A DNA stretch of 64,000 bases from Lutraria lutraria (Eukaryota; Mollusca; Bivalvia; Venerida; Mactridae), in NCBI GenBank assembly GCA_964023205.1, contig OZ026833.1, forward strand, positions 40,269,137 to 40,333,136, in the 5' to 3' direction. The notes below the pieces were generated by a model. It saw only the letters and a program-made list of their open reading frames with translations, was not told the origin of the DNA and made no database searches. The translations under genes and the position numbers were made by a program. Shown piece by piece: positions 25,501-32,911 of this stretch (positions are counted from its first letter, which is position 1; every line of letters starts with the position of its first letter).

Positions 25501-26384
25501 ATAAGCATTGAAAAAGGCATCAGTCGAACATTTTAAATTCCAAGATGGCGGACATCTATTATAATCCTTTCGTCTCCGAGATTAAACATTCGGAATACCA
25601 CGGATATTTTCGCTGTTATTATCATTCGGATTATCACGGATTTTTTCGTATTTCGCTTTTGTTAACAATAGCTTGTATTCCCGTTGATTCACGTCTTATT
25701 ATTGCGGGATTTGATTACTTTAAACTGTTAATACGGAAGTTGCGAATCCATGTATGTATATAAGTCCTTGGTTCCATATAGTCGTTTGTAAATATTATGT
25801 CTATCTTTTGTTATCAAACTAGCCAAGGTAACCCAAGGAAAAGTATTATATATCCAACCTGTAAATGTTAAGTTACACACCAGCATTAGAGTTGTCCATG
25901 TATTCAATCATATGATTGTTACATTATGGAGACAGGGCATGAACTATTCCAACCATCTCTTGATAGCTTGAACAGGTTAGATATTGATGAAAACTGGGCA
26001 GTGGATAATAAAAATGCTACATTCATTGTTGATTGTAAAACTTACCGCTGACTGATAAAGAAGCATCTTGAAGCGACGAAAGAAGTAATAATCTTTGTGT
26101 AGCCCGTCAGCAGCAAGGTCAGCATAATCAGTTTCTGCATCATAACCAAATGATTTAAATGATCTATCAGAGTTCAGGAGCAGTATTGAAGGTGTCTTCA
26201 GTGATATAAGCTGTGCTGCTCCAGCATGCCACTTTGTATGAGCAAATACTTTGGTTGGATCTTTCTCATATTCATGGACTAATGAATATGCGTATCCTGA
26301 ATAAGTGGTTCCAAAGTCCATAGCAGCAACAACCGCCTGTCCACTTGTGGACTTGTATGAAACATCTGTATTTGCAGTAGCCAT
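9588..26384 (-). CDS. HSPA12: HSPA12-like Hsp70 family protein (6 coding exons, 607 aa)
   Basis: Atypical Hsp70 ATPase-domain protein. The family (HSPA12A/B) keeps the actin-like nucleotide-binding fold but lacks the usual substrate-binding domain, and it is strongly expanded in bivalves, where it has been linked to stress and immune responses. Coding exons: 26384-26046, 16806-16688, 14940-14841, 12227-12056, 11540-11406, 10546-9588. All introns are GT-AG and phases match, giving 1824 bases with a TAG stop. Motifs seen: phosphate-1 loop DFGTT at residues 23-27, [10 protein letters not shown] in exon 3, EPEAAS at about 199-204, phosphate-2 loop DVGGGTVD at 241-248, adenosine loop LLVGGFSES at about 405-413. 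Length is slightly below human HSPA12A (about 675). There is no EEVD tail. The start is the ATG eight bases after the exon 2 acceptor, so a 5' non-coding exon must exist upstream. I cannot tell HSPA12A from HSPA12B type. Confidence 0.93.
10843..10910. repeat. hairpin with 25-bp arms in intron 5
   Basis: Arms 10843-10867 and 10886-10910 (GGTTCAGCGCAACAGTGTTG and its near-complement) are inverted repeats with a few mismatches around an 18-bp loop. Probably a tiny foldback MITE. Confidence 0.65.
10985..11150 (-). mobile_element. tRNA-derived SINE in intron 5
   Basis: Read on the minus strand it has an A-box region TCAGCTCAGTGGCTAGAGTG and a B-box-like GAGTTTGAAACCC about 40 bp later, followed by a short body. 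The remaining intron sequence is unremarkable. Confidence 0.65.
11406..11540 (-). CDS. HSPA12: HSPA12-like coding exon 5
   Basis: 135 bp, entered after a split GGT codon from exon 4 and left one base into the next codon (G|GTAAGT). It completes the phosphate-2 loop ([11 protein letters not shown]) and ends FLKRLVG. Confidence 0.92.
11640..11900 (-). mobile_element. tRNA-derived SINE (family A) in intron 4/5 region
   Basis: On the minus strand: A-box region CTGGTTAAGGTCGCTGACTT, B-box GGGTTCGAGCCC, a body with TCTTCCCAGGAACGATG and GACTCTGACTGTTGAAAAG, and a tail of repeated CAAA/AAAC. It lies between exons 5 and 4. Two further copies in the same orientation are at 41835-42055 and 51550-51745. 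Confidence 0.8.
11900..12022. repeat. relic of a tandem-core element end
   Basis: Contains AAGGACGGACAGACAA followed by TATATATGCCCCCACATC and CCAGGGGCATAAAAAGG, the kind of 3' end also seen at 17920-17960. The core units are missing. Confidence 0.45.
12056..12227 (-). CDS. HSPA12: HSPA12-like coding exon 4
   Basis: 172 bp, residues 187-243 plus one base. Acceptor TTTTAG at 12228, donor G|GTATGC. It carries the family signature IALEPEAAS and the first half of the phosphate-2 loop (YMIVDVGG). Confidence 0.92.
12585..13080 (+). repeat. tandem repeat in intron 3, about 125-bp unit
   Basis: Three to four units share AACAGTGACCTTGACC, AATGCAATCCCAAG, AAAATTTCATCGCARTATC and TTAATTAAGTTATTCACC. 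It is a core-repeat relic. Nearby (13190-13290) is an imperfect inverted repeat built on AGATAGATCTCTTGTAACTG. Confidence 0.65.
13290..13765. other. AT-rich intron sequence
   Basis: Intron 3 sequence with no recognised repeat or exon. Confidence 0.45.
13770..14600 (+). mobile_element. tandem-core dispersed element, complete ends, in intron 3
   Basis: Begins AACAAGAGGGCCATCACGG plus TTATCGTTCACC and ends with GACAGACGGACGAACTC, CGCCGGACAA and GGTGAGCTAACA. Between lie three to four diverged units with GCCAATTTTGACCCCAGGGC, AGAGGTCYACTAGA and AAATATCTAAGCT. A unique 5' end, a tandem core and a unique 3' end is the layout of the pearl-type elements described in bivalves, which are thought to be non-autonomous Helitron relatives. 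Assignment to that class here is inference. Confidence 0.65.
14841..14940 (-). CDS. HSPA12: HSPA12-like coding exon 3
   Basis: 100 bp, entered on a split AG|G codon and ending in phase 0 at ATG|GTAAGT. It encodes the family block [12 protein letters not shown] and KQFMREAG. It is too short to appear as an obvious open frame and was found by extending splice sites. Confidence 0.9.
14986..15743. mobile_element. 758-bp MITE with TTAA target sites (element 1 of a pair)
   Basis: Ends GGTGGATCGCGGGTTTCC and its complement are inverted repeats that extend about 110 bp. It is flanked by TTAA at 14982-14985 and 15744-15747. TTAA duplication is typical of piggyBac and Kolobok elements. There is no transposase frame. 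It lies in intron 2 next to exon 3. Confidence 0.85.
15748..16235. mobile_element. 488-bp MITE with TTAA target sites (element 2 of a pair)
   Basis: Ends AGGGGCATGCCCCGGAACTG and CAGTTCCTGGGCATGCCCCT, inverted with one gap, flanked by TTAA at 15744-15747 and 16236-16239. The left TTAA is also the right TTAA of element 1, so the two share a target site. The ends differ from element 1, so they are distinct families. Confidence 0.85.
16447..16619. mobile_element. mariner-like MITE, CAGTACAACC ends, TA target
   Basis: Ends CAGTACAACCTGTAGAG and CTCTAGAGAGGTTGTACTG are inverted, with TA on each side. The interior repeats GGTTGTTGCTCTACAG. It lies about 70 bp from exon 2 in intron 2. No coding capacity. 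Confidence 0.75.
16688..16806 (-). CDS. HSPA12: HSPA12-like coding exon 2
   Basis: 119 bp, residues 114-152 plus two bases. Acceptor TCATTTCAG, donor AG|GTACGT. It encodes [16 protein letters not shown] and [11 protein letters not shown], matching the helical segment between the two phosphate loops in HSPA12 proteins. Confidence 0.9.
16935..17220 (+). repeat. short tandem-core-type element with GGGGTATAAAG end
   Basis: Starts CTAGAGCTGTCACAGAGGTG and ACTAATACCCC and ends GGATGGACAGACGGACC, ATATACCCCC and GCGGGGTATAAAG, the same style of ends as 21700-23095. Only about one core unit remains. Confidence 0.55.
17393..17960 (+). mobile_element. tandem-core dispersed element, three units of about 155 bp
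   Basis: Begins AACAAGAGCTCCGCAGTCGG, then CATATGCCCCCCC. Three well-conserved units carry CAGTGACCTTGACCTTTGA, AGTGACCCCAATTTCA and GGGGTYATCTACTGTCCAAG. It ends with GACAGACAGACCGACAGG, TATACCCCCTCTTCTTCG and GGGGGGCATAAT. It lies in intron 1. Each unit retains only short frames. Confidence 0.7.
18061..18176 (+). repeat. dispersed repeat of about 115 bp (copy 1 of 3)
   Basis: Shares CTGTGGAAAGGTAAAGAAAG, TTCCTCC, CTAGGGTAGCG and CAGAAACAAAC with 56219-56325, and the beginning and end also with 62205-62312. Confidence 0.5.
18555..18700 (-). mobile_element. tRNA-derived SINE relic in intron 1
   Basis: On the minus strand it has TGGTTCGTGGACTAGACTT (A-box region) and a B-box-like GGATTTGAATCCTGG about 45 bp on. 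The body is short and diverged. Confidence 0.55.
18786..21180 (+). mobile_element. cluster of tandem-core elements (AACAAGAGGGCC...GAGCTAACAA)
   Basis: Three 5' ends (AACAAGAGGGYCAAGATGGCC plus TATATCGYTCACATGAC) lie at 18786, 19203 and 19477. Two 3' ends (TTTGACGACGCACGACGCC) lie near 20560-20630 and 21110-21180. Between are many units of about 145 bp with TGACCTAGTTTTTGACCCC, AGATGACCCATGTTC, ATTCTGACAAGGTTTGGTGA and CTACAGTGTTAACAA. The structure is nested and partly duplicated. Open frames on the minus strand ([13 protein letters not shown]) are repeat shadows. Confidence 0.75.
21308..21397. repeat. perfect 45-bp tandem duplication
   Basis: Two identical 45-bp copies (21308-21352 and 21353-21397) containing CCTGTCCGGATGGGG and TTCACGGGTTTACTGTAT. 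The last phrase is the end of a TA-flanked MITE with AAAACCCRGAAAACC at its other side (about 21190). Confidence 0.85.
21700..23095 (+). mobile_element. tandem-core dispersed element, about seven units of 160 bp
   Basis: Begins ACTAGAACTATCACTAAAGG and GAATACCCCCAGATG. Repeats a unit with ACAAAGGGCCATAACTCAGTG, TAAGCATGCACAACTAGGC, TTACTACTGATCACTTCTGTG, AAGTTTCATTGAAATCCTG and AGTTGCTGAGAAATTGTC. It ends with GACGCACGGACCGACCGACC and TATCTGGGGGTATAAAAAC. Adjacent units become more alike toward the 3' end. It lies in intron 1. Confidence 0.75.
23515..23695 (-). mobile_element. CAGTCAAACC-family MITE copy, minus orientation
   Basis: Reverse complement of the family: ACAGTGAGAACTGTA, GACCACCATAAACTAAAGAC, then GCCTTTGTTCACAGGTTTGA and CTG. 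It lies in intron 1. Confidence 0.7.
24140..24280 (+). mobile_element. LINE 3' end fragment with (ACTT)n tail
   Basis: Shares the 3'-UTR block of the LINE at 33058-33174: GGTGACTTATAGGTCCATTG, GGGCTGGGT, then TACACATGTCACTTCAACAA and AATATTTAATTACTTTAC. It ends in an ACTT repeat (24251-24278) instead of TATC. Probably a 5'-truncated copy from a related subfamily. It lies in intron 1. Confidence 0.65.
24290..25255. other. AT-rich intron 1 sequence
   Basis: No recognised gene or repeat. Short TA dinucleotide run near 24895-24910. Confidence 0.45.
25266..25770. mobile_element. 505-bp DNA transposon/MITE, CAAGGACTTATATAC ends, 7-bp TSD
   Basis: The termini are inverted repeats of about 35 bp starting CAAGGACTTATATACATACA and continuing TGGATTCGCAACT. 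Flanked by GTTCCAT at 25259-25265 and 25771-25777. The interior contains CCAAGATGGCGGACATC near 25540 and a short open frame starting at that ATG that I judge non-genuine. A second copy (29176-35684), interrupted by two other elements, has its own 7-bp duplication. It lies in intron 1, about 275 bp 3' of coding exon 1. The superfamily is not assigned. Confidence 0.88.
26046..26384 (-). CDS. HSPA12: HSPA12-like coding exon 1
   Basis: The exon begins at 26392 after the acceptor TGTATTTTCAG. The ATG is at 26384-26382 and the donor GCG|GTAAGT ends the exon at 26046 in phase 0, giving 113 residues. It carries the phosphate-1 loop [15 protein letters not shown] (residues 20-34), then FAHTKWHAG and [13 protein letters not shown]. 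An in-frame ATG further upstream lies in the intron and is rejected. Confidence 0.93.
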
Positions 26385-26408
26385 TATGATATCTGAAAAT
26401 ACAAACAT

Positions 26409-27798
26409 AATGATACATCATTACATGTGACTATTGTGAGGAAAAAACATGGTTTGTTTAACAAGAGTGCGGAATAGTCACACAATGTGCCCATCAAATA
26501 AATATGTGAGGAACTGACGAGACAAGGTCCACTTCAGCCTTTATTTATTGTTTTGGTGAACAGGTACTGGGTCTCTTTGAAACAGGAAATTTGAATTGTG
26601 AAAAGTATATACATTTTACTTGCAATGGGGAACTAGGCCGAATACTAGACCCCAAATTCAGGCAAAATCATTTTTTTTTACTGAAATAGGGGCCATAACT
26701 GAAGTGTGCCAGTGGCTATTTTGCAGTTTATCAAACTAAGCCAATATATTTTGTCCATAAACATTATAATGAATAAGATTTTGTCCTTGTTATATGATTT
26801 TTTAATGTGAACTGGGCAATTTAGAAAACAGAAGACTATCTAGGATGAAGCGCACAGGAAGTGTTCTCTTAACAAATTGCATCAGGATGGAAACATATAA
26901 AAGTAACAAACAAAAACATGTATCTGTGCTTTTATCGCTCTCGATCAATATATATCTATTATAACAGAGTGAGACACTGTATCACATCGTATAAGGTCAG
27001 AAAGAAGTTATGTAACTAATAATGATAATATACAATATTAAAATCAAATAAAAGTATATTGTCAAAGTTAAATGCTGATTTGAGATAAGCAAAGACATAA
27101 AAACTGCGAAATCAAAACCGAAAGTAGAATTTGTTTTCATAATTTATGAACGTCTAACGTGATGACAACTATTGAAATTGGGAAAATAGGTAAAAATATC
27201 CATTAATGTTCCAAAAATAATAGCATCGATCAGTTAAGAAGTTTGTAAGCACTCATGTTGCCCGTGCTAAGTAAAAGCTACAACAAAATTCTAACTTTTC
27301 TAAGAAACCATTAAACTTCCTCGTCAGTGCCGACTCGAAAAGAATTGTGCAAAATAACACAAAACAGATCCCCTGCTCGGAAACATCGTTTAAATCTGAT
27401 GAATACTTATAAAGATAACATCAAAATTGAATCACTATAGATTTCTACTTACTTAAATATCAAGCAATTCGCAAATCATATACAACGATGGGTGATGCCT
27501 TTATCATACCGGAACAAACTTTATACGGAATACCTCTACTACATATGAATTGCCATTCGGAAAACCTCGGTAGATTTCCTACGGAATGCGGATAGCTTGT
27601 CTAAAAAGCTAGAGGTATCCGAAATAGTCCTTTAGTGTAAATTATATCGTCTCGTTAGAATCTGCCTCTTTAATACTTTTAATTGTAATGTGACACTATA
27701 TAATTCACTTTTAAGAGTGTTTCATAGGTAACCATCTAAAATAGCAAACTTACAGGAAAAGTCAATGTATTGTAATTAAAACATTGACAAAACGGAAA
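26409..27798 (-). promoter_or_regulatory. upstream region: probable 5' non-coding exon and promoter of HSPA12-like gene
   Basis: An acceptor directly precedes the start-codon exon, so a 5' exon must lie upstream. One candidate donor on the minus strand is AA|GTAAGTAG at 27453/27452. Upstream of it, between about 27508 and 27620, are four CGGAA motifs and one reverse match, ETS-like in sequence, partly arranged as an inverted repeat (CGGAATACCTCT and AGAGGTATCCG). No clear heat-shock element (alternating GAA/TTC) was found. The rest, including AACAAGAGTGCGGAATAG at 26460, is repeat relic. Transcript data would be needed to place the start. Confidence 0.3.
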
Positions 27799-27806
27799 GT
27801 TCAAAT
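27799..27806. other. 8-bp target duplication, left copy (GTTCAAAT)
   Basis: GTTCAAAT directly before the left terminus of the foldback element. The same 8 bases follow the right terminus at 36565-36572. Confidence 0.9.
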
Positions 27807-28379
27807 CATAGGAGCTCGAAGTCAGGAATTGTTTTTTTTCAGCAATTTTGCCCTTTTCACATGTAATATTACCCAAACTTTAATAACTCGGTCGTATTTT
27901 GTCCAAATATTGACTTTTGTAAATTACTTGAAAACGGGTCTGGTAATCTGAAAAAAAGAGGAGTGACATACGCCATGTTATCCGCAACAAACGCCAAGAG
28001 TGACTCCCCTTGGCGCGGTCAGTTTTTTATCTACCCCGCTGGTTCTCCCAATCACAACGCGGCGCAATATTGTACCGGAAACCCCGGCAATTGTAGTCAA
28101 AGTGCGGTGGTACCTAGAAAACGTGCGGTCAATATTTATTTTCTGGAGCTGGCATAGGACGTTCAACTTATTTGTATACATGGTAGGATTTGACAGCTAT
28201 TTCATAACACTATTTTCATGCATACTAAAACACAACATGCTTCATAAGCTATCTAAGTCCATTTTCGTGTATACAATGACTCGCTAAAAACTATTAAAAC
28301 ATGTTTCTCGGATGTAAATATAGTAAATGGTCAAATATATATAGACCCTACCTAAACAAGTCAGTTTATTTTAATCTGT

Positions 28380-29060
28380 ACATGTTTACTATATGATATG
28401 AATGGAGTAGAATGCTTTATACACATTATTTATACACAAAATATACAAAAACAGTCATTAATTTCGTAATACTATGAGATACTATTTATACTCGTTATCT
28501 ATATACAAAAATATACATTAATGTTATGCTACTGGTGAGATGAATGAAGTAAAATTTTTATACTCTTTATTAATGTATTTAAATGCTATGCTAGTTCAAA
28601 ATATGATCTCATGCAATTATTTAATTACTTTTTATTACATACGCGTGTATTCTCAGATGTAAATCACGTGATCATGGCACATTAGGTAGAGTTTGTGACT
28701 TTTTATACAGATGATTATTGTATGACATATATTTATGTTCTGAATACATTCTGTCTTATTATTAATGTATATTTTTGTATATAGATAACGAGTATAAAAC
28801 TAATAATTCTCCGGGCACAACGTGAGTACTCAGGTGAGCTAATAAAAGTATACAACTTTCAAGCAGTTTATGTCACACAGTAGTATAAAATTAATGTATA
28901 TTTTTATTTAACATTATGAGTATAAAACTTTCACTCCATTCATATCACCAGTAGCATGAAATTAATGTATATTTTTGTATATAGATAACGAGTATAAAAC
29001 TTTTACTGCATCCATATCTCACATTATTACGAAATTGATGTATAGTTTGTGTATAAATAA
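28380..29060. repeat. tandem units of about 80 bp in arm and loop of the foldback element
   Basis: Repeated TTAATGTATATTTTTGTATA, TAGATAACGAGTATAAAACT, TTTACTYCATYCATATC in the loop (28755-29050) and in inverted orientation in the left arm. The matching right-arm array is at 35800-35960. Confidence 0.7.
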
Positions 29061-29234
29061 TGTGTATAAAGCAATACTTAAAAAACTATAAAAAGACAGA
29101 AAAATAATAAAAATGCATGTCATACAATAATCACTGTATATTAAGAAGTCACAAACTCTACCTACTGCGCCATGACAAGGACGTATATACATTTCTGTGA
29201 TGTAGACCAAAAGATCCTCATTTTGAGAAATAAA

Positions 29235-29426
29235 ATGGCATTGAAAGAAACGCAAAACTATAAAACAGTGTACATAAACAGTTGTAAATCGCGTGCAGAG
29301 AGGATCATTGAATATAATGCCCGCTCTCTTTTGCGTCAACTCCCTGATGGACGTAACTTCCGCGTCGACGCGAGTGGTCGTATCCAGCAACGTACGAGAC
29401 AGACTGAAAACATAAATGTGCTTTAG
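29235..29426 (+). pseudogene. 5' part of LINE ORF, cut by a TAG stop
   Basis: From an ATG at 29235 the frame is open (ALKETQNYKTVYINSCK...) to a TAG at 29424-29426. After the stop the same frame continues without a break into the endonuclease ORF (DVPRPVGSLNIAHINVCGW). This suggests that a single nonsense mutation separates it from the main ORF. Confidence 0.6.
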
Positions 29427-29471
29427 GATGTTCCCCGTCCCGTTGGTAGTTTAAACATCGCACACATAAAC

Positions 29472-32081
29472 GTGTGTGGCTGGACCAAGGAAAATCATAA
29501 CCTGCGAACTGCCTTTATAAAATCGCTGGACGCTGACATTATATCTGTCTGTGAGACTCACTTAACTGGCAATAATGGCATTGACATCGGAGGGTATTCT
29601 TGGTACGGATTTAATAGAGCTGATATTCATAGGAACGCACCCAAAGGCTCTGGAGGAGTAGGATTACTAGTGAAACAATATTTGCTCAAAGAATATGAAA
29701 TTAAAATTGTGGATAGAACTTTTGAGGGCATTTTAGGGGTGCAGTTTCTACACCGTGAAACGGGCACTGATATTATTGTATTTTCGTGCTATCTTCCACC
29801 TGAGAACTCGACAAGAGGCCGTGACGCGCAATCATACTTCGCTCACTTGCTTACTCAGATATACTTGGCCGACAATAGTGATTATATCTTTATTTGTGCT
29901 GACTTCAATGCACGCATTGGCAATCTATCAGATAATATTAACGACTGTTATTCGGTGTCAGTACGTAATGTATTAGATAATACGGTAAACCAGCACGGGC
30001 GTGACTTTATAGAATTTCTTACAGAGGCGAAATTTTGTGTATTAAACGGTCGTTACGGTCATGACAATTATACTTCGATATCCGGCAGAGGGCGGGCCGT
30101 TGTTGATTATATTTGTGTTCCGCATGATACCTTGTCCAGATGTCAGTCTTTCAGAATAATAACGGCTCAAGAAATTATCGATGAAAATAATCTACATGGA
30201 CTATTGGGACAGCGATCGAGACCACCTGATCACTCTGTGCTATTGACCCAGTTAACCGTAAATTATAACCATTGTAGAATCACTGAAAACCAGTCACGTG
30301 ATCAAGGCAGTGAACCGAAATTTAAACTACGAAACATACCCGCTGATTTTATTGAAAGCGACTTAGTTAAACAAGCCATTCTAAATATAATCACTCTTAT
30401 TGAAAGTGCACGTGAAACACAGACTGAAGTAGACGCTATTTATACGAGACATAGTGAGTGTATTTTAACAGAAATGTCGAACAAGATACCGAGATATAGC
30501 CCAAATAGAATTACAAATAAAAGACTCAAGAACTCTAAACCATATTGGTGTGAAGATTTGCAATCACTATGGAACACTATGCATGATAAAGAAAAGGTGT
30601 TCTTACGTTACAAAGGTAACACTAGCACGAACGGCAGATTGAGATTAGAATACATAGCCGCTAGAAATAACTTTGACAAACTACTACGGCAATCGGAACG
30701 CGCCTATAGACGTTCACAAGCTATCGAAATCGAAGAAATGAACACTAAAAACCCAAACGAATTCTGGCGAAAAATCCAGCGTCTAGGCCCAAGAAGCGAT
30801 AAATCTATACCGGTGGAAATCGTAGACGGCGAAGGCAGAATTGTGCACGATGAAAGCGCAGTGTTTGAACGTTGGAAGTCGGACTTCAAAAATTTATACA
30901 ACCGTGGGGATAACAACGATTTTGATGATGTACATTATAATAGAGCAAAAATACACAAACTGCTTCTCGAACAAAACATGTCTGACCCTTTGTACAATAT
31001 GAACGAGCAGTTAAATGGCAACATATCGCTGGATGAAATTTGCAAAATAGTCAGCCGTGCGAAATCTGGTTCGGCATGTGGTGTTGATCAAATCCCGTAC
31101 GATGTGCTGAAATTTCCCCCTGTCATAACATGTATCCAAAAGCTGTTCCAGTTAGTATTCGACACTAGCATTATTCCGTCAGTATGGAGGAAAGCTATCA
31201 TCTGTCCAATACTGAAAGATACAAACTCCGACAAAAGAATGCCACTGAATTACCGCGGGATTAGCTTGCTGTCTTGTATCAGTAAACTGTATAGTTCATT
31301 TCTGAATAAACGGATAACCGAATTTCTTGAAGACAACGGCAAGCTCGCGGATGAACAAAATAGTTTCAGGGCAAACAGATCCTGTGAAGATCACGTGTTT
31401 ACATTGAACAATATCATTAGAAACAACAAGGCTGTGTTTACCGCATTTATTGATCTGAAAAAATGCTTCGATTTCATAGATAGAGACATGTTATTGTATA
31501 AACTCCTTCTGAACAATATTGACGGAAAAGTGTATCAATCTGTTTACAATATTTACTCCAGTACAACGTCATGCGTTAAGATTAATAACAAAATGACAGA
31601 ATGGTTTGATTGTGAATCAGGAGTTAAGCAAGGTTGTAACTTATCGCCAACGTTGTTCGCAGTGTTTGCCAATGATCTAGTGCAAGAGATAAACGACCTT
31701 GACATTGGAGTATTGATGGGTGAAGCTAAAATATCCATATTGATGTACGCAGATGATATTGTGCTGATTTCGGACTCGGAAGACAACCTTCAAACGATGT
31801 TAAACGTGTTACATGAGTGGTGTAAAAAATGGAGGGTATTAATTAATACACAAAAATCAAAATGTATACATTTTCGGAAAGGGCGCTCTCAACGTACAGA
31901 ATTCCTGTTCAAAATTGGGGAACACGCGTTGGAAACAGTTGAACAATATAAATATCTTGGTGTAATCTTTAATGAAAGAAATGACTTCTCGAACCACTGT
32001 GAAGCCTTGTCCAAAGCTTCAGCACGTGCCCTCTTACGCACATACACACTCTTAAAGACTGTGGATACAGCTCTTACGTAA
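29472..32081 (+). CDS. LINE endonuclease-reverse transcriptase ORF (869 aa)
   Basis: Target-primed reverse transcription enzyme. The N-terminal APE-type endonuclease begins before the first Met (LNIAHINVCGW upstream in frame), has catalytic CADFNARIG (about 142-150) and PPDHSVLL (about 251-258). The reverse transcriptase has AFIDLKKCFD (D at about 661), GVKQGC (about 717-722), the catalytic MYADDIVLIS (YADD at 759-762) and YKYLGVIFN. The frame ends at 32081 by a 1-base frameshift, and the protein continues in another frame to 32911. All catalytic residues are intact. Confidence 0.93.
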   Translation: MCGWTKENHNLRTAFIKSLDADIISVCETHLTGNNGIDIGGYSWYGFNRADIHRNAPKGSGGVGLLVKQYLLKEYEIKIVDRTFEGILGVQFLHRETGTDIIVFSCYLPPENSTRGRDAQSYFAHLLTQIYLADNSDYIFICADFNARIGNLSDNINDCYSVSVRNVLDNTVNQHGRDFIEFLTEAKFCVLNGRYGHDNYTSISGRGRAVVDYICVPHDTLSRCQSFRIITAQEIIDENNLHGLLGQRSRPPDHSVLLTQLTVNYNHCRITENQSRDQGSEPKFKLRNIPADFIESDLVKQAILNIITLIESARETQTEVDAIYTRHSECILTEMSNKIPRYSPNRITNKRLKNSKPYWCEDLQSLWNTMHDKEKVFLRYKGNTSTNGRLRLEYIAARNNFDKLLRQSERAYRRSQAIEIEEMNTKNPNEFWRKIQRLGPRSDKSIPVEIVDGEGRIVHDESAVFERWKSDFKNLYNRGDNNDFDDVHYNRAKIHKLLLEQNMSDPLYNMNEQLNGNISLDEICKIVSRAKSGSACGVDQIPYDVLKFPPVITCIQKLFQLVFDTSIIPSVWRKAIICPILKDTNSDKRMPLNYRGISLLSCISKLYSSFLNKRITEFLEDNGKLADEQNSFRANRSCEDHVFTLNNIIRNNKAVFTAFIDLKKCFDFIDRDMLLYKLLLNNIDGKVYQSVYNIYSSTTSCVKINNKMTEWFDCESGVKQGCNLSPTLFAVFANDLVQEINDLDIGVLMGEAKISILMYADDIVLISDSEDNLQTMLNVLHEWCKKWRVLINTQKSKCIHFRKGRSQRTEFLFKIGEHALETVEQYKYLGVIFNERNDFSNHCEALSKASARALLRTYTLLKTVDTALT

Positions 32082-32911
32082 AACTTTATAATTCGTGTGT
32101 TGTTCCTGTTTTAGACTACTGCTCGTCTGTGTGGGGGTTCAAACAGTATCAATCATTAGATAATATCCAACACAAAGCCTTTCGTTATTATTTCGGAGTG
32201 CATCGTTTTACGCCCGTCCTTGCACTGTACGGAGAATCCGGCTGGATTCCTAGCATCTATCGCAGATGGTGCAACATTCTACGCTATTGGAATCGTATGA
32301 TACGCATGGATAACGATAGGTTGACTAAGCGTATCTTTGACTTCGATTACTCTGTGAACAACAGTTGGTGTAGTGAAGCTAAGAAAATTATGACAACACT
32401 AGGTTTGGAGGAACATTATGATAATAAAACAATGATCGATCTCTCAAATGCAAATACACTAGTAAGAGATTATTACGCTCAAAAATGGGCACATGACATT
32501 ACGGTTGTCCCAAAGCTCAGAACGTATAGAGTATTTAAAACAGTTTTAGAATGTGAAGACTATGTTAAAATGAATTTAACCAAACATGATCGTTCATTGT
32601 TATGTCAGTTAAGATCTGGAATTTTACCATTGAGGATTGAGACAGGACGATATGTTGGTGAACCTCCTGAGAACAGACTTTGCTTATTCTGTGACACTGG
32701 TGCTATTGAAGATGAAAAACACTTTTTGTTAGACTGTAGCCTATATATAGATATTAGACATGATGTATTTAGTGATATCATAACAAATGATGAATTTAGT
32801 AATGGAACAAATGATCAAAAGTTAACCTTATTAATGTCTTATTACCCAAGAAAAACGGCAAAATATGTGTCAATGTCATACTATCGAAGACGAAATGCCA
32901 TGTACTCTTGA
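32050..32911 (+). pseudogene. LINE ORF C-terminal part, after frameshift
   Basis: Just before the ORF 29472-32081 ends, the +2 frame reads LKDCGYSSYVKLYNSC and continues VVPVLDYCSSVWGF without a stop to 32911. This is the usual continuation of LINE proteins after the RT thumb. A Cys/His motif of form C-x2-C-x9-H-x4-C (LCLFC...KHFLLDC) lies near 32680-32735. The shift is a single-base indel around 32050-32060. Confidence 0.85.

Noticed and set aside
26385..26408. Upstream in-frame ATG giving an eight-residue extension of the HSPA12-like protein
   Set aside because: It lies in the intron upstream of a strong TTTTCAG acceptor; the ATG at 26384 is in the exon and gives the usual N-terminus.
27963..28287. 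Open frames of 64-95 residues that recur at 36070-36406
   Set aside because: They are mirror copies in the arms of the foldback element, overlap on both strands and show no protein family features.
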